The notes under the pieces were generated by a model, which made no database searches, had not been told where the DNA came from, and worked only from the letters and a program-made list of their open reading frames with translations. DNA of 64,000 bases from Schistosoma mansoni (taxonomy: Eukaryota > Platyhelminthes > Trematoda > Strigeidida > Schistosomatidae), in NCBI RefSeq assembly GCF_000237925.1, contig NC_031495.1, positions 62,168,939-62,232,938 on the forward strand. The letters run 5' to 3'. Below, piece after piece: positions 9,765-20,929 of the stretch (its first letter is position 1; the number at the start of each line of letters is the position of its first letter). Position numbers and translations under genes: made by a program.

Positions 9765-12528
9765 TACGGAACAAAAGTTACTAGAAAGTGATTATTATTA
9801 TTATTATTAATGGCTTTATTCAATATTATAATCTGATACAATATAGAATTCTCAGCACGCGTGAATATCAAACTTAGGTCTCCGATAGTAACCATTGGAG
9901 ACGTTATCATTGAGCTATTCAGACCGCTGAATAACTTTTGGTGATGCTAGGTGGGGTATTGAAGGGGATACCAGTTCTTACAAGAGTATGAGTAAATCTC
10001 GCTAACGTGCGACGAACAGCCTGAAAACTCAGAGCTCTCTGCCTATCGCTTTCAGCCATCTAACATATATAAATATATATGCCTTTCGTTGGGTGGTTGG
10101 ATCAAAAGGTTAGAAGCTCTTAGTGTGAAGGGTGCTGTATACAAATAAAAGCATGAATGGTAATTTCACCAAAAAATTCAACAGAATTATTGCCTCCGAA
10201 TTTATTCATTTGAAACCAGTAATAACAAAGACTTGATTGCGTTAAATATTCCTTTTATTGTAAAAGAATAATACAGTACACTCTTTGACTAAAGTTAGAA
10301 AATGAGAACCATTAAATTTTATACTCCAGACGTAATGGAGATTTGTTTGTTAGAAAAGACAAGAAAATCCTTCGTAGGTTTTTCATTGTTTTAGTCAGTG
10401 TTTCATTCTAGCTAAAATCTTGTATCACTTTTTAGCTATGGGGTGTAGCAAAATAAATGAATATAACTAGTTCTTCAGGTTTAGTGATGTTTAGTTTGTA
10501 TACTGCAGTGAATGACTATTTACAATAACAAATGGCTTTAGTTTAAGCAGAAATTTCATGTAACTAGCCCTAGGTATTACAGACAGTTTACAGATTTCTA
10601 TGAAAAACCATTAAAAGTTTCTTGGTTTCTACTTGTCATTTTATCGATTGGCGCTAACAGACAGTACATTTATAAACGTCACATATGTCAATCGCTTCGG
10701 TAATGAATTATATGAAACTGGTAATGAGCCTTTAAGCTCATGGTACAAACAGTAAATAATAGAACACCATAAATAGAAATTTTTCTGATTTATTTGGCTC
10801 GATATATCCCTCATTTAGTAATTTTTGGGAAGTTCAATATAAAATTCTGAATATAACTTACTAACCAAAATGCATCAAGTTGAGAATCTAAGACCTAGTG
10901 GTTGAAAGTCAAATATCATAACAATTATATTGAAGATGCATAAAAACGATGGTGTTCATTGTTTTTACATGTCTATATGCACAAACCCGAAAAACTTTCA
11001 CTCTGGTAACAAAATAGATAAATCTAACAATAGTTTACCGATCTAAAGCGCTACACTAAGAAAGGGAGACAGATAATAAAAACAATAGAGAAAATAGTAT
11101 GAGATAAAGAAACTCGGCTTATGATAATAATTAACAAACATTTCAGATCCAGGAAAGAACCACTCAGTAAATGTAACAGAATCATCACGACAGGTTTCGT
11201 TCTAGTTACTTATTTTCTTCAATAATTACTACTAACCGCAGCAATTGATGCGTGGTCATGATCGAACGTTATCCTAACTATTCAACCTTACCAGCTTGTT
11301 TATGATCCACCTTACTTAAATTCCTGCGTCGAAATTAAGAATTGCTTGTAAGATAGTTTTTCAACTACGAAGGTACAGTTTATACTTTATCGAACACACA
11401 GAGTTCCGAGCAGCTTAGCGCGGTATGTTACGAACCAATCAACTCTACATATATTTTGCTGCCTTTTTGAAATATTTTTGTAATTAGAAGATGAAATCTA
11501 TGGTGCACATTACCTGGTAATGGTGGAATTAAATCTTCGATTCCGGAACAAGCATAGTCTGTTGGTTTCAAGACTAGAACGAGGAAAAATCCTTTGAGAA
11601 ATTGAGTCACCTAGATTTAATTATTTAACGAGTTATAAGGAATTAAAACGCACTACTTACGTCAATGGATATTGCACCCAAAGTAGTGACCGTCTGATGT
11701 AACCCAGTGTTTCCCACTGTATCGGATAAATCATTGACAGGACACTGAAATTTTTTGTAGAATAAACTTATCTCAGATTAAAAAGAAAACCTACCTGCAA
11801 TTTTTGGATAGACAAAATCATACATATATCACTTTTCGAAACAACCTTAATTTCTGCTGATTTTTTTTGTGGAGGATAAAGGTATCTTAAATAGATAGGT
11901 TCAGCAGGTGAGACTACTATACTTCTCTCAATGCCCGACCTAAAATTAAATATAGGTTTGCCATATGCGTAACTTGACATACTCCAAATCGAAATCAGGA
12001 ACTAACTGAGCCAGCAACATGTAACGCACTTTTTGAGGTGGTTTAATAGCATTAGACAACTCTACTGTAAGTTTTCGAACCTCTCCAGGCAATAATTTGA
12101 TTGGACACAGCGTACGACTAACGTTACCATATGCTGATCTATTTTTATGTATTAAACAGAAGGAATAAGTGTAAGAAGGGACAAAACTTACATAGAATTA
12201 AGAACCATTGGTGCTTGGAATGACATCACATTGTCCACTTGCTTGATCACCACTAAAATAGGATAATCTGGTTTCGGGTTGTAATTTGCTACATGTACTC
12301 GAATAACAAATTCCTATTAAAATTATATTAAATACAAAGAGGGAAATAATTGTAAAACAATGTATATCATACGCTACGATTTGCAAGAGTAAACTGATAT
12401 TCAATTTTTTGATCCTGTGAAATTTCACCATTATATGGTTCATCCAAATTGGCTTCAGATGTCGCCGAGTAGGTTGGGAAGATCACGCATGACACGGCAA
12501 ACGCTATTGCGAAGAGTAGACGAATCAT
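6961..12528 (-). CDS. SID1: SID-1/SIDT-family dsRNA channel, N-terminal exons (partial)
   Basis: SID-1 proteins are multi-pass membrane proteins that pass or bind double-stranded RNA and other lipid or nucleic cargo. Eight exons fit with compatible phases: 12528-12373 (start codon 12528), 12313-12192, 12138-11983, 11939-11795, 11744-11661, 11610-11514, 8797-8708 and 7054-6961. They give about 314 residues: a signal peptide (MIRLLFAIAFAVSCVIF, residues 1-21), then the ectodomain with family landmarks YPILVVIKQ, VSRTLCP, YLRYLYPP, ILSIQKLQCPVNDL, LHQTVTT and VLKPTDYACSG, then a membrane span at about 286-310 (LLPILGAVGTYLLFYVVTII). The vertebrate proteins show the same order (VVVRQ, VSRTLCP, ISIQDILCPV, YQTM, VVKTEDQACGG, span). 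Splice sites are mostly GTAAG/TTNCAG. Introns of the first six exons are 43-59 bp, then 2.7 and 1.65 kb. Later exons, with the other spans, were not recognised. Confidence 0.88.
8708..8797 (-). CDS. SID1: SID-1 exon 7, end of ectodomain
   Basis: A 90-bp exon preceded by a long pyrimidine tract (CTCTCTCCCTCTTCTTCTTC, then CTAG) and followed by a perfect GTAAGT donor. In phase 1 it reads DQGLFSHEPQINLPG and then SRSKSVKILINSTHRS, matching the RQKTLSVLVSQAVTSE type stretch that precedes the first span in vertebrate SIDT proteins. It is isolated by 2.7 kb from exon 6 and 1.65 kb from exon 8. Confidence 0.75.
9720..9762. repeat. (AT)n microsatellite
   Basis: About 21 uninterrupted TA units, in SID-1 intron 6. 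Confidence 0.95.
9785..9965 (-). mobile_element. tRNA-derived SINE with a LINE tail
   Basis: Read on the minus strand: a tRNA-like head (CTGAATAGCTCAATGATAAC with an A-box near 9930) is followed by CGTGCTGAGAATTCTATATT and a (TAA)n-type tail ending near 9785. The last ~65 bases equal the 3' end of the LINE at 5600-6050 with only a few differences. A SINE sharing the LINE's terminal sequence would be recognised by that LINE's reverse transcriptase. It lies in SID-1 intron 6, in gene orientation. Confidence 0.7.
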
Positions 12529-12569
12529 AGCTATCCGGTGGACACATAAGAATTGGAAGCATCTGAAAT
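12529..12569 (-). promoter_or_regulatory. SID-1 5' leader and 3' splice acceptor
   Basis: The exon holding the SID-1 start begins at 12562, right after a T-rich CTCTTTTATTTCAG acceptor, only 34 bases before the ATG at 12528. In schistosomes this arrangement fits either spliced-leader trans-splicing or a 5'UTR intron. The leader frame is open but has no upstream in-frame ATG. A second ATG, at the exon's first base, is in another frame. Confidence 0.5.
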
Positions 12570-12909
12570 AAAAGAGGATAATGTGATGATGTCTTCACTC
12601 CAAAAAAGTTGAAATGTCCCGGGAAAAGTTCCAGGAATAAACATTTCGAAGAACAAGTACATTTAGCAATGTTTCCCATAAAAGTACAATGACATTTTAT
12701 TATACATAGTTGCATGGATAACTTAAGCAAACAAGTAAAATTGCACCTTATAGCTAATGAGCAATTGGGATTTGGAAATCAAACACTAATACTTTCACTT
12801 AATTTTAATAAGCAGAACAGTTATAATTAGGTTTGATTTTGATTCCAAATATAGATGCAGTGCTCTTGTAACTGGTTTCTATGGTTGACGAGTAAATTGT
12901 TTCCAATAA

Positions 12910-13098
12910 TCAGTAATAATATGAACCATGCAATCTTATGGTATTTTGACCGTAATAGTAATTTGTTCTGCCTCGTTTATTAAACCAAGCACCCCATAAA
13001 TCTGTCGCAGTCAATGCAGACATTTTTAAGGAAAGCACACGAGCAAAATGATTCTGGAAGTTAAGGTGGAGGACAAAAGTCTCAATTTCTAAGATCAA
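12910..13098 (-). CDS. unassigned small frame upstream of SID-1
   Basis: A 62-codon minus-strand frame about 380 bases upstream of the SID-1 leader. From an internal ATG at about 13024 it reads MSALTATDLWGAWFNKRG and then a tyrosine-rich end, 37 residues in all, stopping at 12910. I do not recognise it. The short distance to the SID-1 acceptor would suit an upstream member of a trans-spliced pair, but chance is at least as likely. Confidence 0.18.
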   Translation of the reverse strand: MILEIETFVLHLNFQNHFARVLSLKMSALTATDLWGAWFNKRGRTNYYYGQNTIRLHGSYYY

Positions 13099-13224
13099 AC
13101 GATAAATTGATGAATAAGAAGGTTAAGGCAGCACATTGTTGAATAATTTAAGCCGATGTTTATACATGCAATGTTAAACTCAAAACTTTAACATAAGTGG
13201 AAACAAAGACCCTACATAGAATAA

Positions 13225-14852
13225 TTATTTATTTTATTTTATTTAATCACATATATTGGTACAAAGGGCACCGGATACATATGCGCCATACAAAATAATG
13301 AGAATGGGAAGAGAAGGAAGAAGATGTGTATATATAAAAGAAGGTAAAAAAGAAAAGGAGAAGAGTAATGATGGGGGGAACTGAAATGTACGACCAGAAG
13401 AGCTCTCTCAGTTAGGAAAGTTATAGCCACTCTTTATGAAAAAAGTAAAAGAAGGTTACAGCAGACACGCCACTGGCTTCTATTCTGAGCCATATCTGAT
13501 AACGTCTCTAGCCACTGTGTTGCACCATCTCTCGGACCCCAGCCAGGGAGTCGTGAAGGACCAACAGAAGCTAGCCCTTTGCAGCTTTCTTTCATACCAC
13601 GACACCAAGTCATACACTGACCTCCTCTCTGCTTTTTCCAACCAGTCCCAGAGTCGGCAAATAATGCACGACGTGGAAGTCTCTGGAACGACATTCGTAA
13701 AACATATCCAAGCCACCGAAGTCGGTGTTTCAAGATGGTGACACCAATTGAATTACCGTCTCTGCGCCCCAACACACGATGCCGAACCTCTGCATTACTA
13801 ACATTGTGTTGCCACTGTATGTCAGCAATCCTTCGGAGACAACGATGATCGAACACAGAGAGACGTCTAACATCCTCAACTCGGAGAGGTCAGGTTTCAC
13901 AAGCATAGAGCAAAACTGCTCTCACCGACGCGTTGTAGATCCGACCTTTTACAGCCAGACTAACATCACAAAGGTGCCAACGATGACCCAGATTGGCATA
14001 AGCCACTCTGGTTTTCACTATACGTGCATCAATCTCATCACTCACGCCCCCACCAGCGCTTATGTAGCTACCTAGATACACGAACTTCTCAACTACTTCA
14101 ATCTGCTCACCATCCAGGGTGAGTACAGGATGAGAATCCTGTCAGTCTTGTAGGAGTACCTTGCACTTGGAGGGTGCAAAGCACATGCCGTACTTGCGGA
14201 CACTGATTGCCAATTGATTAAGTGCGGATTGCATGCCTTGGGCATTATCGCACAGTAAGACAATATCATCCGCATACTCAAGGTCGAGAAGTCGTTCTCC
14301 AGGCAGCAGATCCACACCGCCATTACTTACATCCATCAGAGCTGTTTCCAGGATGTCGTCGATGGCAAAGTTGAAGAGGAATGGTGAGATTGGGCAACCC
14401 TGCCTAACCCCACTGCTCGAATGGAACAAGGGAGAAAGGTGGTTGTATGCCCTCACTCTGCCTCAGGTGTTCGTATACAAGGCCTTTAAGATGTTAATGA
14501 ACTTCTCAGGCACACCCTTCTTTAATAGACAATCCCAGAGAACAGTCCTGTCCAACGAATCAAAGGCAGTCCTGATATCAAGAAACACTACGATTGTCGG
14601 CCTGCGATAAGTATGACGGTGTTCTAACATTTGGAGGAGGGTGAAGATGTGATCAATGCATCCTCGACCAGAACGAAAACCAGCCTGCTCCTCGCGAGTC
14701 AATCGTTCTCGGGTTTTAAACAACTTACGAAGAATGATAGAAGCCAATAGTTTGGACGCAATCGGAAGTAGACTTATCCCCCGATAGTTATTACAGGAAC
14801 AACGTGAACCCTTTTTAAAGATAGGGACGACTATAGACTCATTCCAATTGTG
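13225..14852 (-). mobile_element. 5'-truncated LINE with RT domain (RTE-like)
   Basis: Minus-strand non-LTR retrotransposon. RT blocks in order: NNYRGISLLPIASKL (about 14790), EEQAGFRSGRGCIDHIF, VFLDIRTAFDSLDR (first catalytic Asp), GVRQGCPISPFLFNFAIDD, DLEYADDIVLLCD (YADD) and FAPSKCKVLLQ, then FVYLGSYISAGG and a C-terminal RLRWLGYVLRM domain ending near 13434. At least two frame changes (near 14460 and 14140) and stops make it inactive. Its 3' end, TTGTACCAATATATGTGATT plus AAATAAAATAAA, is shared with the ~510-bp retroposon family. The 5' break abuts the integrase fossil at 14850. Confidence 0.8.
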
Positions 14853-15140
14853 TGCCGTTGTCGCTGACTACTTGTTCTGGAACCCCGAAACGACTGAATA
14901 ATTGACGTAGCTTTTTGACTGTGCAGCTTGCAGTTGGATGTTCCATGATGAAGATTTCCGGCCACTTGCTGTATGCGTCCACTACCAGAAGGTAAGTTTA
15001 TCCATGGAATGGACCAGCGAAGTCTAAATGTATACGCTGCCACGGTGACTGTGGTATCGGCCATGATTGCAACTCTGCTTTTCGTGGTGCTTTTGCTGCC
15101 AATGCACTACTGTTACGTCTGTGCCGGTTGAACGCTATAT
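14850..15140 (-). mobile_element. Gypsy-type integrase fossil
   Basis: The minus strand shows pieces of a Ty3/Gypsy integrase core: a WPIPQSPWQRIHLDFAGPFH block, a LVVDAYSKWPEIF block and a LFSRFGVPEQVVSDNGTQ block, the last two being the D and DN motif regions of the DDE core. It is broken and ends abruptly where the LINE begins. The AT/GC-mixed sequence up to about 15540 could be more of the same LTR element, but I cannot show it. Confidence 0.65.
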
Positions 15141-15539
15141 TCGCTTCCCTAAGCTAGTTCCGTACCCCCGAGCTAGAACTATACACCGACTTGAAGACCA
15201 GAGAAAAGGCACAAATTTTGTAGGAAGCACTTTACTACAGGGTTCATTTCTGTACAGAAAATATAGGGATTTTATAGTAATTTAAGAGTCCTTGAGTTTT
15301 ACCGAAAGTTCTAGAATACTGCTAAACATAGTAGCAGTGTGTTAATCAGCCAATCAGGATCTCCACATGTGACTTTTTCATTCTCGTTATTTTAGTAACA
15401 CAACTTCACACAACTTCTAATTAATAGCTGATTGGTTGAAATGCCCCTTGATGACTAACGAGCTTGTCATATCGCTCGCGAGAAAAATGCAGGGTCATCC
15501 CAACACAGCCTGACCAGCATAGTCGTTGAGTTACTTGAA

Positions 15540-16790
15540 AGATAATTCGAGCTAAGCTACTGAGTCACATAGATTCGTATAATCTCTTAACTCCCGAGCA
15601 ACATGGGTTTCGTAACAAGCGTTCATGTTTGACTAACTTACTTATTGCGAGAGAGGATTGGACAGCAGCCCTAGATAACGGCCTGTCTGCCGACGTGATA
15701 TTCATAGATTTTAGCAAAGCGTTTGACGAGGTTTCACACTTAGGTCTTATGCAGAAGCTCTTGAGCTTCGGAATAACAGGTGCTATACAGGAATGGATAG
15801 GAAACTTATGTGACCGCAGACAGAGAGTGAGGGTCAATGGAACGCTATCCGAATGGGAGCCGGTCAAAAGTGGTGTACCCCAAGGCACCATCTTAGGCCC
15901 TTTACTTTTCCTTCTGTATGTTAATGAATCACCTCTATTGCTTAAGTCGTCGACATTATTGTTTGCGTATGATGTCAAAATCTGGATAACAATAAGAAGT
16001 GAGGCTGATCGTTGTCATCTCCAAGCTAACTTAGACGAATTAGTTATATAGGCCCATGATTGGGGCTTGGAAGTTCATTCCAGGAAGACGTGCTCATACA
16101 CATCGGGCACGGTAATAGTTACCATTATACCATTGATGGTACATCTTTTCCACGCGTTCAAGAACATAAAGACTTAGGAGTAATAATAAGTCACGACTTG
16201 AAAACAACTACGCACTGCAACGCGGCTGCTTCCAAAGGTTATCGTGCGTTATGGTCACTTTACCGAGCATTTAAATGCTTTGACGAGATGTTTCGAATTT
16301 TATATCCCACCTATGTAAGGCCACACTTAGAAAACTGTATCCAAGCAGCTAGCCCATGTCTGATAAAGGATACTTACTCACTCGAGCGTGTCCAGCGTGT
16401 GGGGACGAAATTAGTGAAGGGTCTTTCTAAACTCCCTTACGATGAGCGTTTGAAACGTCTAAACCTTTTCCCCTTGTCTTATCGTAGGAAGCGAGGTGAC
16501 CTTATACTGGCATTTCGTATCTTTAATTATGATTTGGGTGTTGATATGTCTTATCTTTTTGCTCCCTCCAGCACTGATAATCTCCGAGATCATAACAAGA
16601 AGGTTCGCAAACCGCAGTCCAATAAACTAAAGGTGGGGTCCCGTTTTTCTCATCGAGTGGTCAATGACTGGAACGCACTACCCGAACAAGTGGTATCAGC
16701 CCCATCAGTGAACATTTTCAAGGAGAAGCTGGGCCTTCACTGGAAGGCAACCTGTCAGGATTAACACACGTTCATCAACCTACTATATTA
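15540..16790 (+). mobile_element. CR1/Jockey-like LINE, 5'-truncated
   Basis: RT blocks on the plus strand: LLTPEQHGFRNKRSCLTNLL (15590), VIFIDFSKAFDEVSH (first Asp), SGVPQGTILGPLLFLLYVN and then FAYDVKIW, where the usual ADD has become AYD, losing a catalytic Asp. After a stop and frame change near 16050, HKDLGVIIS, YPTYVRPHLENC, LERVQRVGTKLVKGL and VVNDWNALPEQVV follow to a stop at 16764. These are hallmarks of CR1/Jockey polymerase C-termini (SR1-like in schistosomes). No EN domain is present. Confidence 0.8.
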
Positions 16791-18180
16791 CTGAAGACTG
16801 AAAGTAAAGAGATATAGCGAAAGACAAGTATGAACTAGCTCTAGTTACCACACTACATATTCAAAAATGAGGGGAGTTGTTCCCAAACTTTAAAAGTCAA
16901 AATCATATGGAATACCTACATTGGTTTTAGTAAGCTGTAGAACTATGTATGACGGAATAAAGAAACTTGGTATTTGTGGGCAGATAATGAATTCATACAT
17001 TTGAGCTGATATGACTAACTTTAAACCATATCATCCGTCTCCCAAAACTAGTCGCGTTTAACTAGCAGACCCCAACTGCGTAATCTGCAAGCACGGACAT
17101 AGATTATCCCAACGGTCAACGACTCCATGGACTGACACCATGACGTAGATTGGCTTTTCCTAACTTTCCTTAAACCTAAAATGCCAGCCAAAACCCATTT
17201 CCAGTTTTATACGATTGATGTCGAATCCACAGATACAGATATGCGATCGTTGACCTTATCAACGATTAGGTCAAAATATGTGAATACGAAAATAATTACT
17301 TCTTAAGACTGGAACAAACTGAGTGTCTTTTAGTGAAGAATTTCCTGACCTCTCCGACTTACTCTTGAAGTGCTCCGATTGGTCGTAATTGTATGATTAA
17401 CCGTACAAATCACTTGACACTTTGGAGAGAACGTAGCCACATCAGTAACATCCAGTCTTCAAGTAGTGTCTTGGCAATTATTATGCTTATGAATGAAATA
17501 AACAACTAAAACAAACCGATTTAAACCAAGTTCAATTAGAAGCATATATATATATATATGAGGCTAGTATTAACTACACAAACGTTCATGGATTAACTAC
17601 ACCTTAAACAATATATTAATTGTCCTGAGAAATTGTATGAACTATATTGGTCAAGTGTATTTGAGACTACGAGTGGTGATCAATGTGAGAAAATATGACA
17701 CGAATGTAGAGACTGCACTGCATACAGTCTTCTTTAGTTTTCCTTAGCTTGGAATGGTACTTGTTTACAATCGTCAGTTCACAGAAACCTACAGGTGTAC
17801 ATGTATGAATATAAGCATGTAACACATTTGTCAGATTCGAACGTTTGTAAGAATTAAATACCAAATTTAGGTTCATTTGAGAACCTGAATATCCAATATT
17901 TATGTGACGATATAACACAAGCTAGTAAACTTCTTTGTGTTCGCGAACCGCTATAAAGGGATGTTTCTACTTTGAGGTAAATTGATTTCTTACAACACGA
18001 AACTCTCCAAGTATATTTTCCGAAAGGTTTGGCAAAAGAACAGAATTACCGGGGAATCTGGCGAGACTATAATTTATGGACGAGCCAATTAGGTATAAGA
18101 TAATAGGTTTCGAATTCTGACGCGAAATTAACTCATCCATTTGGATACAGAGTTTTGGAATTACAGCTGGTGTCAGTTTG
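16791..18180. other. unassigned stretch
   Basis: No gene recognised. The part at about 16980-17480 is richer in GC than its surroundings and may be an old unclassified repeat. A short (TA)n run lies near 17547-17560. Confidence 0.35.
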
Positions 18181-18181
18181 T

Positions 18182-18405
18182 GATGGCCCCCAAATGCCCT
18201 GGTACGGCCGAGAGTGGGGAGAGTTCGCTCTTCCTCTCGAAATGCTCCCACATGGCCACGCGTATACAGCCTCTCCCAGGGAAGCCCTACTCACTGCCTT
18301 CTCGTGGCGGGAGTGTTGCTTACGAAATTGATAGGACGAAAAGCGAATGTTCGAGGCTTTAACCAGGTTGGTGGACACGGAGGGTCAACCTAGGGGAGTT
18401 AGAAA
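18182..18405 (+). mobile_element. ~510-bp retroposon, copy 2 (5' part only)
   Basis: Starts like the other copies (CCCCCAAATGCCCTGG) but stops after about 220 bases, just past the 'GGTTGGTGGACACGGAGGG' segment. It therefore lacks the 3' half and the tail, the opposite of normal 5' truncation. It was probably cut by a later rearrangement. Confidence 0.7.
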
Positions 18406-19240
18406 ACTTTAAATAACAGTAACTCTTCCCATTGATGAAACTAAACCTTATTTCTGTATACAAAATGAAAGCCTTATCTCAGCCCTTACCTCGCCCTTAG
18501 ACTATTATTATGATTTCATTTCGTTCAACATTTGAAAATATCCCCATCTACTTAACCATGTCTCAAATTCCACTAACACTAATTCACAACTGTTTCTAAT
18601 ATCATTTCATTTAATCCCTATAAAAATTTTAAAGAATTCGTTTTAATTAACTTAACTCCATTCACAGTGTCATTTAAAACATGACCATTATTTTTATACC
18701 CTTTCTTTATTTACTCACGATTTTGTAGGTCTTACATAAACTTATACTGTTATCATTTACATCACATAACATGATGTATAATTTATAATTATTCTGTTGA
18801 ATTTGTGTTTTATATGAATGATCAATTAGCAATTCTTAACCGATAGTTAATTAGTTTCTCAGTGGTTCTGTCTTCTAAGACTTATTATTTTATAGTAATG
18901 GGATTATTTTCATGAGTAAACAATTAATTCAGAAAATCTGTAGTATTATTACTGTATTAATCAGTTATATAAACATAGTATGATTAAACTGACTTCTAGT
19001 TATCTTGTCATATAGAAATCACATTTTCGGTTCTTTAAAATATATGCTTAATTAGTTGAACAGAAGTTCTGTTTATATCCTTATATAATTAGAATTCCAG
19101 AGATTTATTTAATAACTTTACTATTATACAAATTTTTCGTGATAACTTGGTCAATTGTTCAAATGAGACTTCAAAATATATATATGAATAAATTCTGAAG
19201 AATTGTTGTCGTGGGTAAATTCAGTATGAATAATTTTATA
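18406..19240. other. AT-rich stretch without recognised feature
   Basis: AT-rich, no coding or repeat assignment. The part at 18490-18720 is loosely similar in wording to 25860-26000, but not enough to define a repeat. Confidence 0.35.
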
Positions 19241-19256
19241 AATGATTATTTACTAT

Positions 19257-19775
19257 GTCCCCAAATGCCCTGGTACGGCCGAGAGTGGCGAGAGTCCGCT
19301 CTCCCTCTCTAAATGCTCTCACATGGCTACGCATATACAGCCTTCGCCAGAGAAGTCATACTCACTGCCTTCTCGCACCAGGGATGTTGTTCACGAAATC
19401 GAAAGGACGAAAGGCGAATGTCCGGCACTTTAACAGGGTTGGTGGACACGACCTGTCCACCTAGGGGAGTTGGAAAACCCTGATTACAAACCAATGGTGC
19501 ACATGGGCTCCAGTATCCTGAGGGAACAAATGGCGTATGAATCAATCGTTGGTCACTGGCTATCATGGGACTGCATCTCCTAACGTTGCTCCACTGCCCT
19601 ATGGATCAGACCTTTAGGTCAAAGGCTAGGGGTGTGGCCCCCTAAGAAAACCACCTGCTTCAGTTTGGACACCTGGGCAGTATCACAGCCCTCATACAAA
19701 TCAAATGAGATTTGTGTGGCGCATATATATCTGCTGCCCCCTTGTACCAATATTTGTGTTTGAATAAATAAATAA
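19257..19775 (+). mobile_element. ~510-bp retroposon, copy 3
   Basis: Full-length copy from CCCCAAATGCCCTGG to the TTGTACCAATATTTGTG tail with AAATAAATAA. It differs from copy 1 by scattered substitutions. No clear target duplication. Confidence 0.75.
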
Positions 19776-20924
19776 GTTCGTGATGAAAACCCTAAGTATA
19801 ATTCCTAACCTTCACCACGAGCTGTGAATCAAAATTCGAACCCCTTACACAGGTTTATAACCCTTATTTGGTCCTAGTTATTATGTTGACGCTCTCGGGG
19901 TCACCCTAGAGTCGCTCAAAGATCGTCCACAAATTATAGTCTCATCGGGAATCCCTTTGAACTTGACTGATCCGATAATTCGGAGGTGAAAACTAATCTC
20001 TTTAAAAACGTTTAGTAAGAATTTGGGCGAAAGCCAACCGTTTGGGGTTTCTTTAGCTTGTCCTTGGAAAAGTGTAAATACAATCGAATATATCCGTAAT
20101 TCTTAGAGACTAGAAAATGGATCGAAACACAGGATCAAAAAGAAATAAGCCATTGGTAAACTGTCAGAATGATTTTGATGCGAAAAATGATGACGAGACA
20201 AAAGTTTAACTGCTTACACGGAAAATAGATGAAAAGACCACGGCTGCTAACAAAACATACTCAGCGGCTTTTGAAGGTTTAACTCTGAGAGCCGTTAGTG
20301 CATAAAAACACTTCATAAGATCGAACTTTCTTGTTTGTTTTTATGATCTGAGTTTAAATTGAAGAAAAGAGTACTCATTGACTGAAATTCAAAACTTTTC
20401 GACGCTTGAGAAACTTATAAGCATGGTTAAGATACGCTTAATTTGTCGACAGTTTTTGCTGTCATTTATTGTTTTTCATAATTCTACTTAATCTAATTGA
20501 TAACTACTTTCTTTAGAGCATTCCATCTTAGTTGGCTTCTGTTATTCCTGCACATTATGCCCATGTTATGCTGATTACTCTTAGCCATATACACAGGATC
20601 ACGTACACACCTCTTGGTAACTTAGTTGACCAAAGCTATCTAACTGTTTACTAGTGATCATGTTGCACATATTTCAGCTCGTTATACAATATATTTCTTG
20701 TCAATTACACAGGGAAAATTTGGGTCCGTATATCAGATTCCTTGGAACTATTCTTCTTCCGTCATAACTATAGATATATATTTGGACCTAATAACCCGCA
20801 CCCTTCTGACCACAACAACTAACTGATATATTTTTTATATATCTGTTTCCGTGTTCTACCCACGCATTCTTCTTATACGTTTTAGAGTATCAAATGTGTT
20901 GAGATATTCCAATATTTTTATTGG
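19776..20924. other. unassigned stretch, possible old LTR-element debris
   Basis: The part at 19840-20330 is less AT-rich and contains a short frame starting near 20117. It could be debris of an LTR element, but I have no family-specific motif. The remainder is AT-rich with nothing recognised. Confidence 0.25.
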
Positions 20925-20929
20925 TCCGC

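Noticed and set aside
13434-13856. Host gene on the minus strand (140 codons)
   Set aside because: It is the C-terminal part of the LINE; its RLRWLGYVLRM domain and position after the RT show this.
14831-15064. 77-codon minus-strand frame
   Set aside because: A shadow of the integrase fossil, whose recognisable blocks are in other frames.
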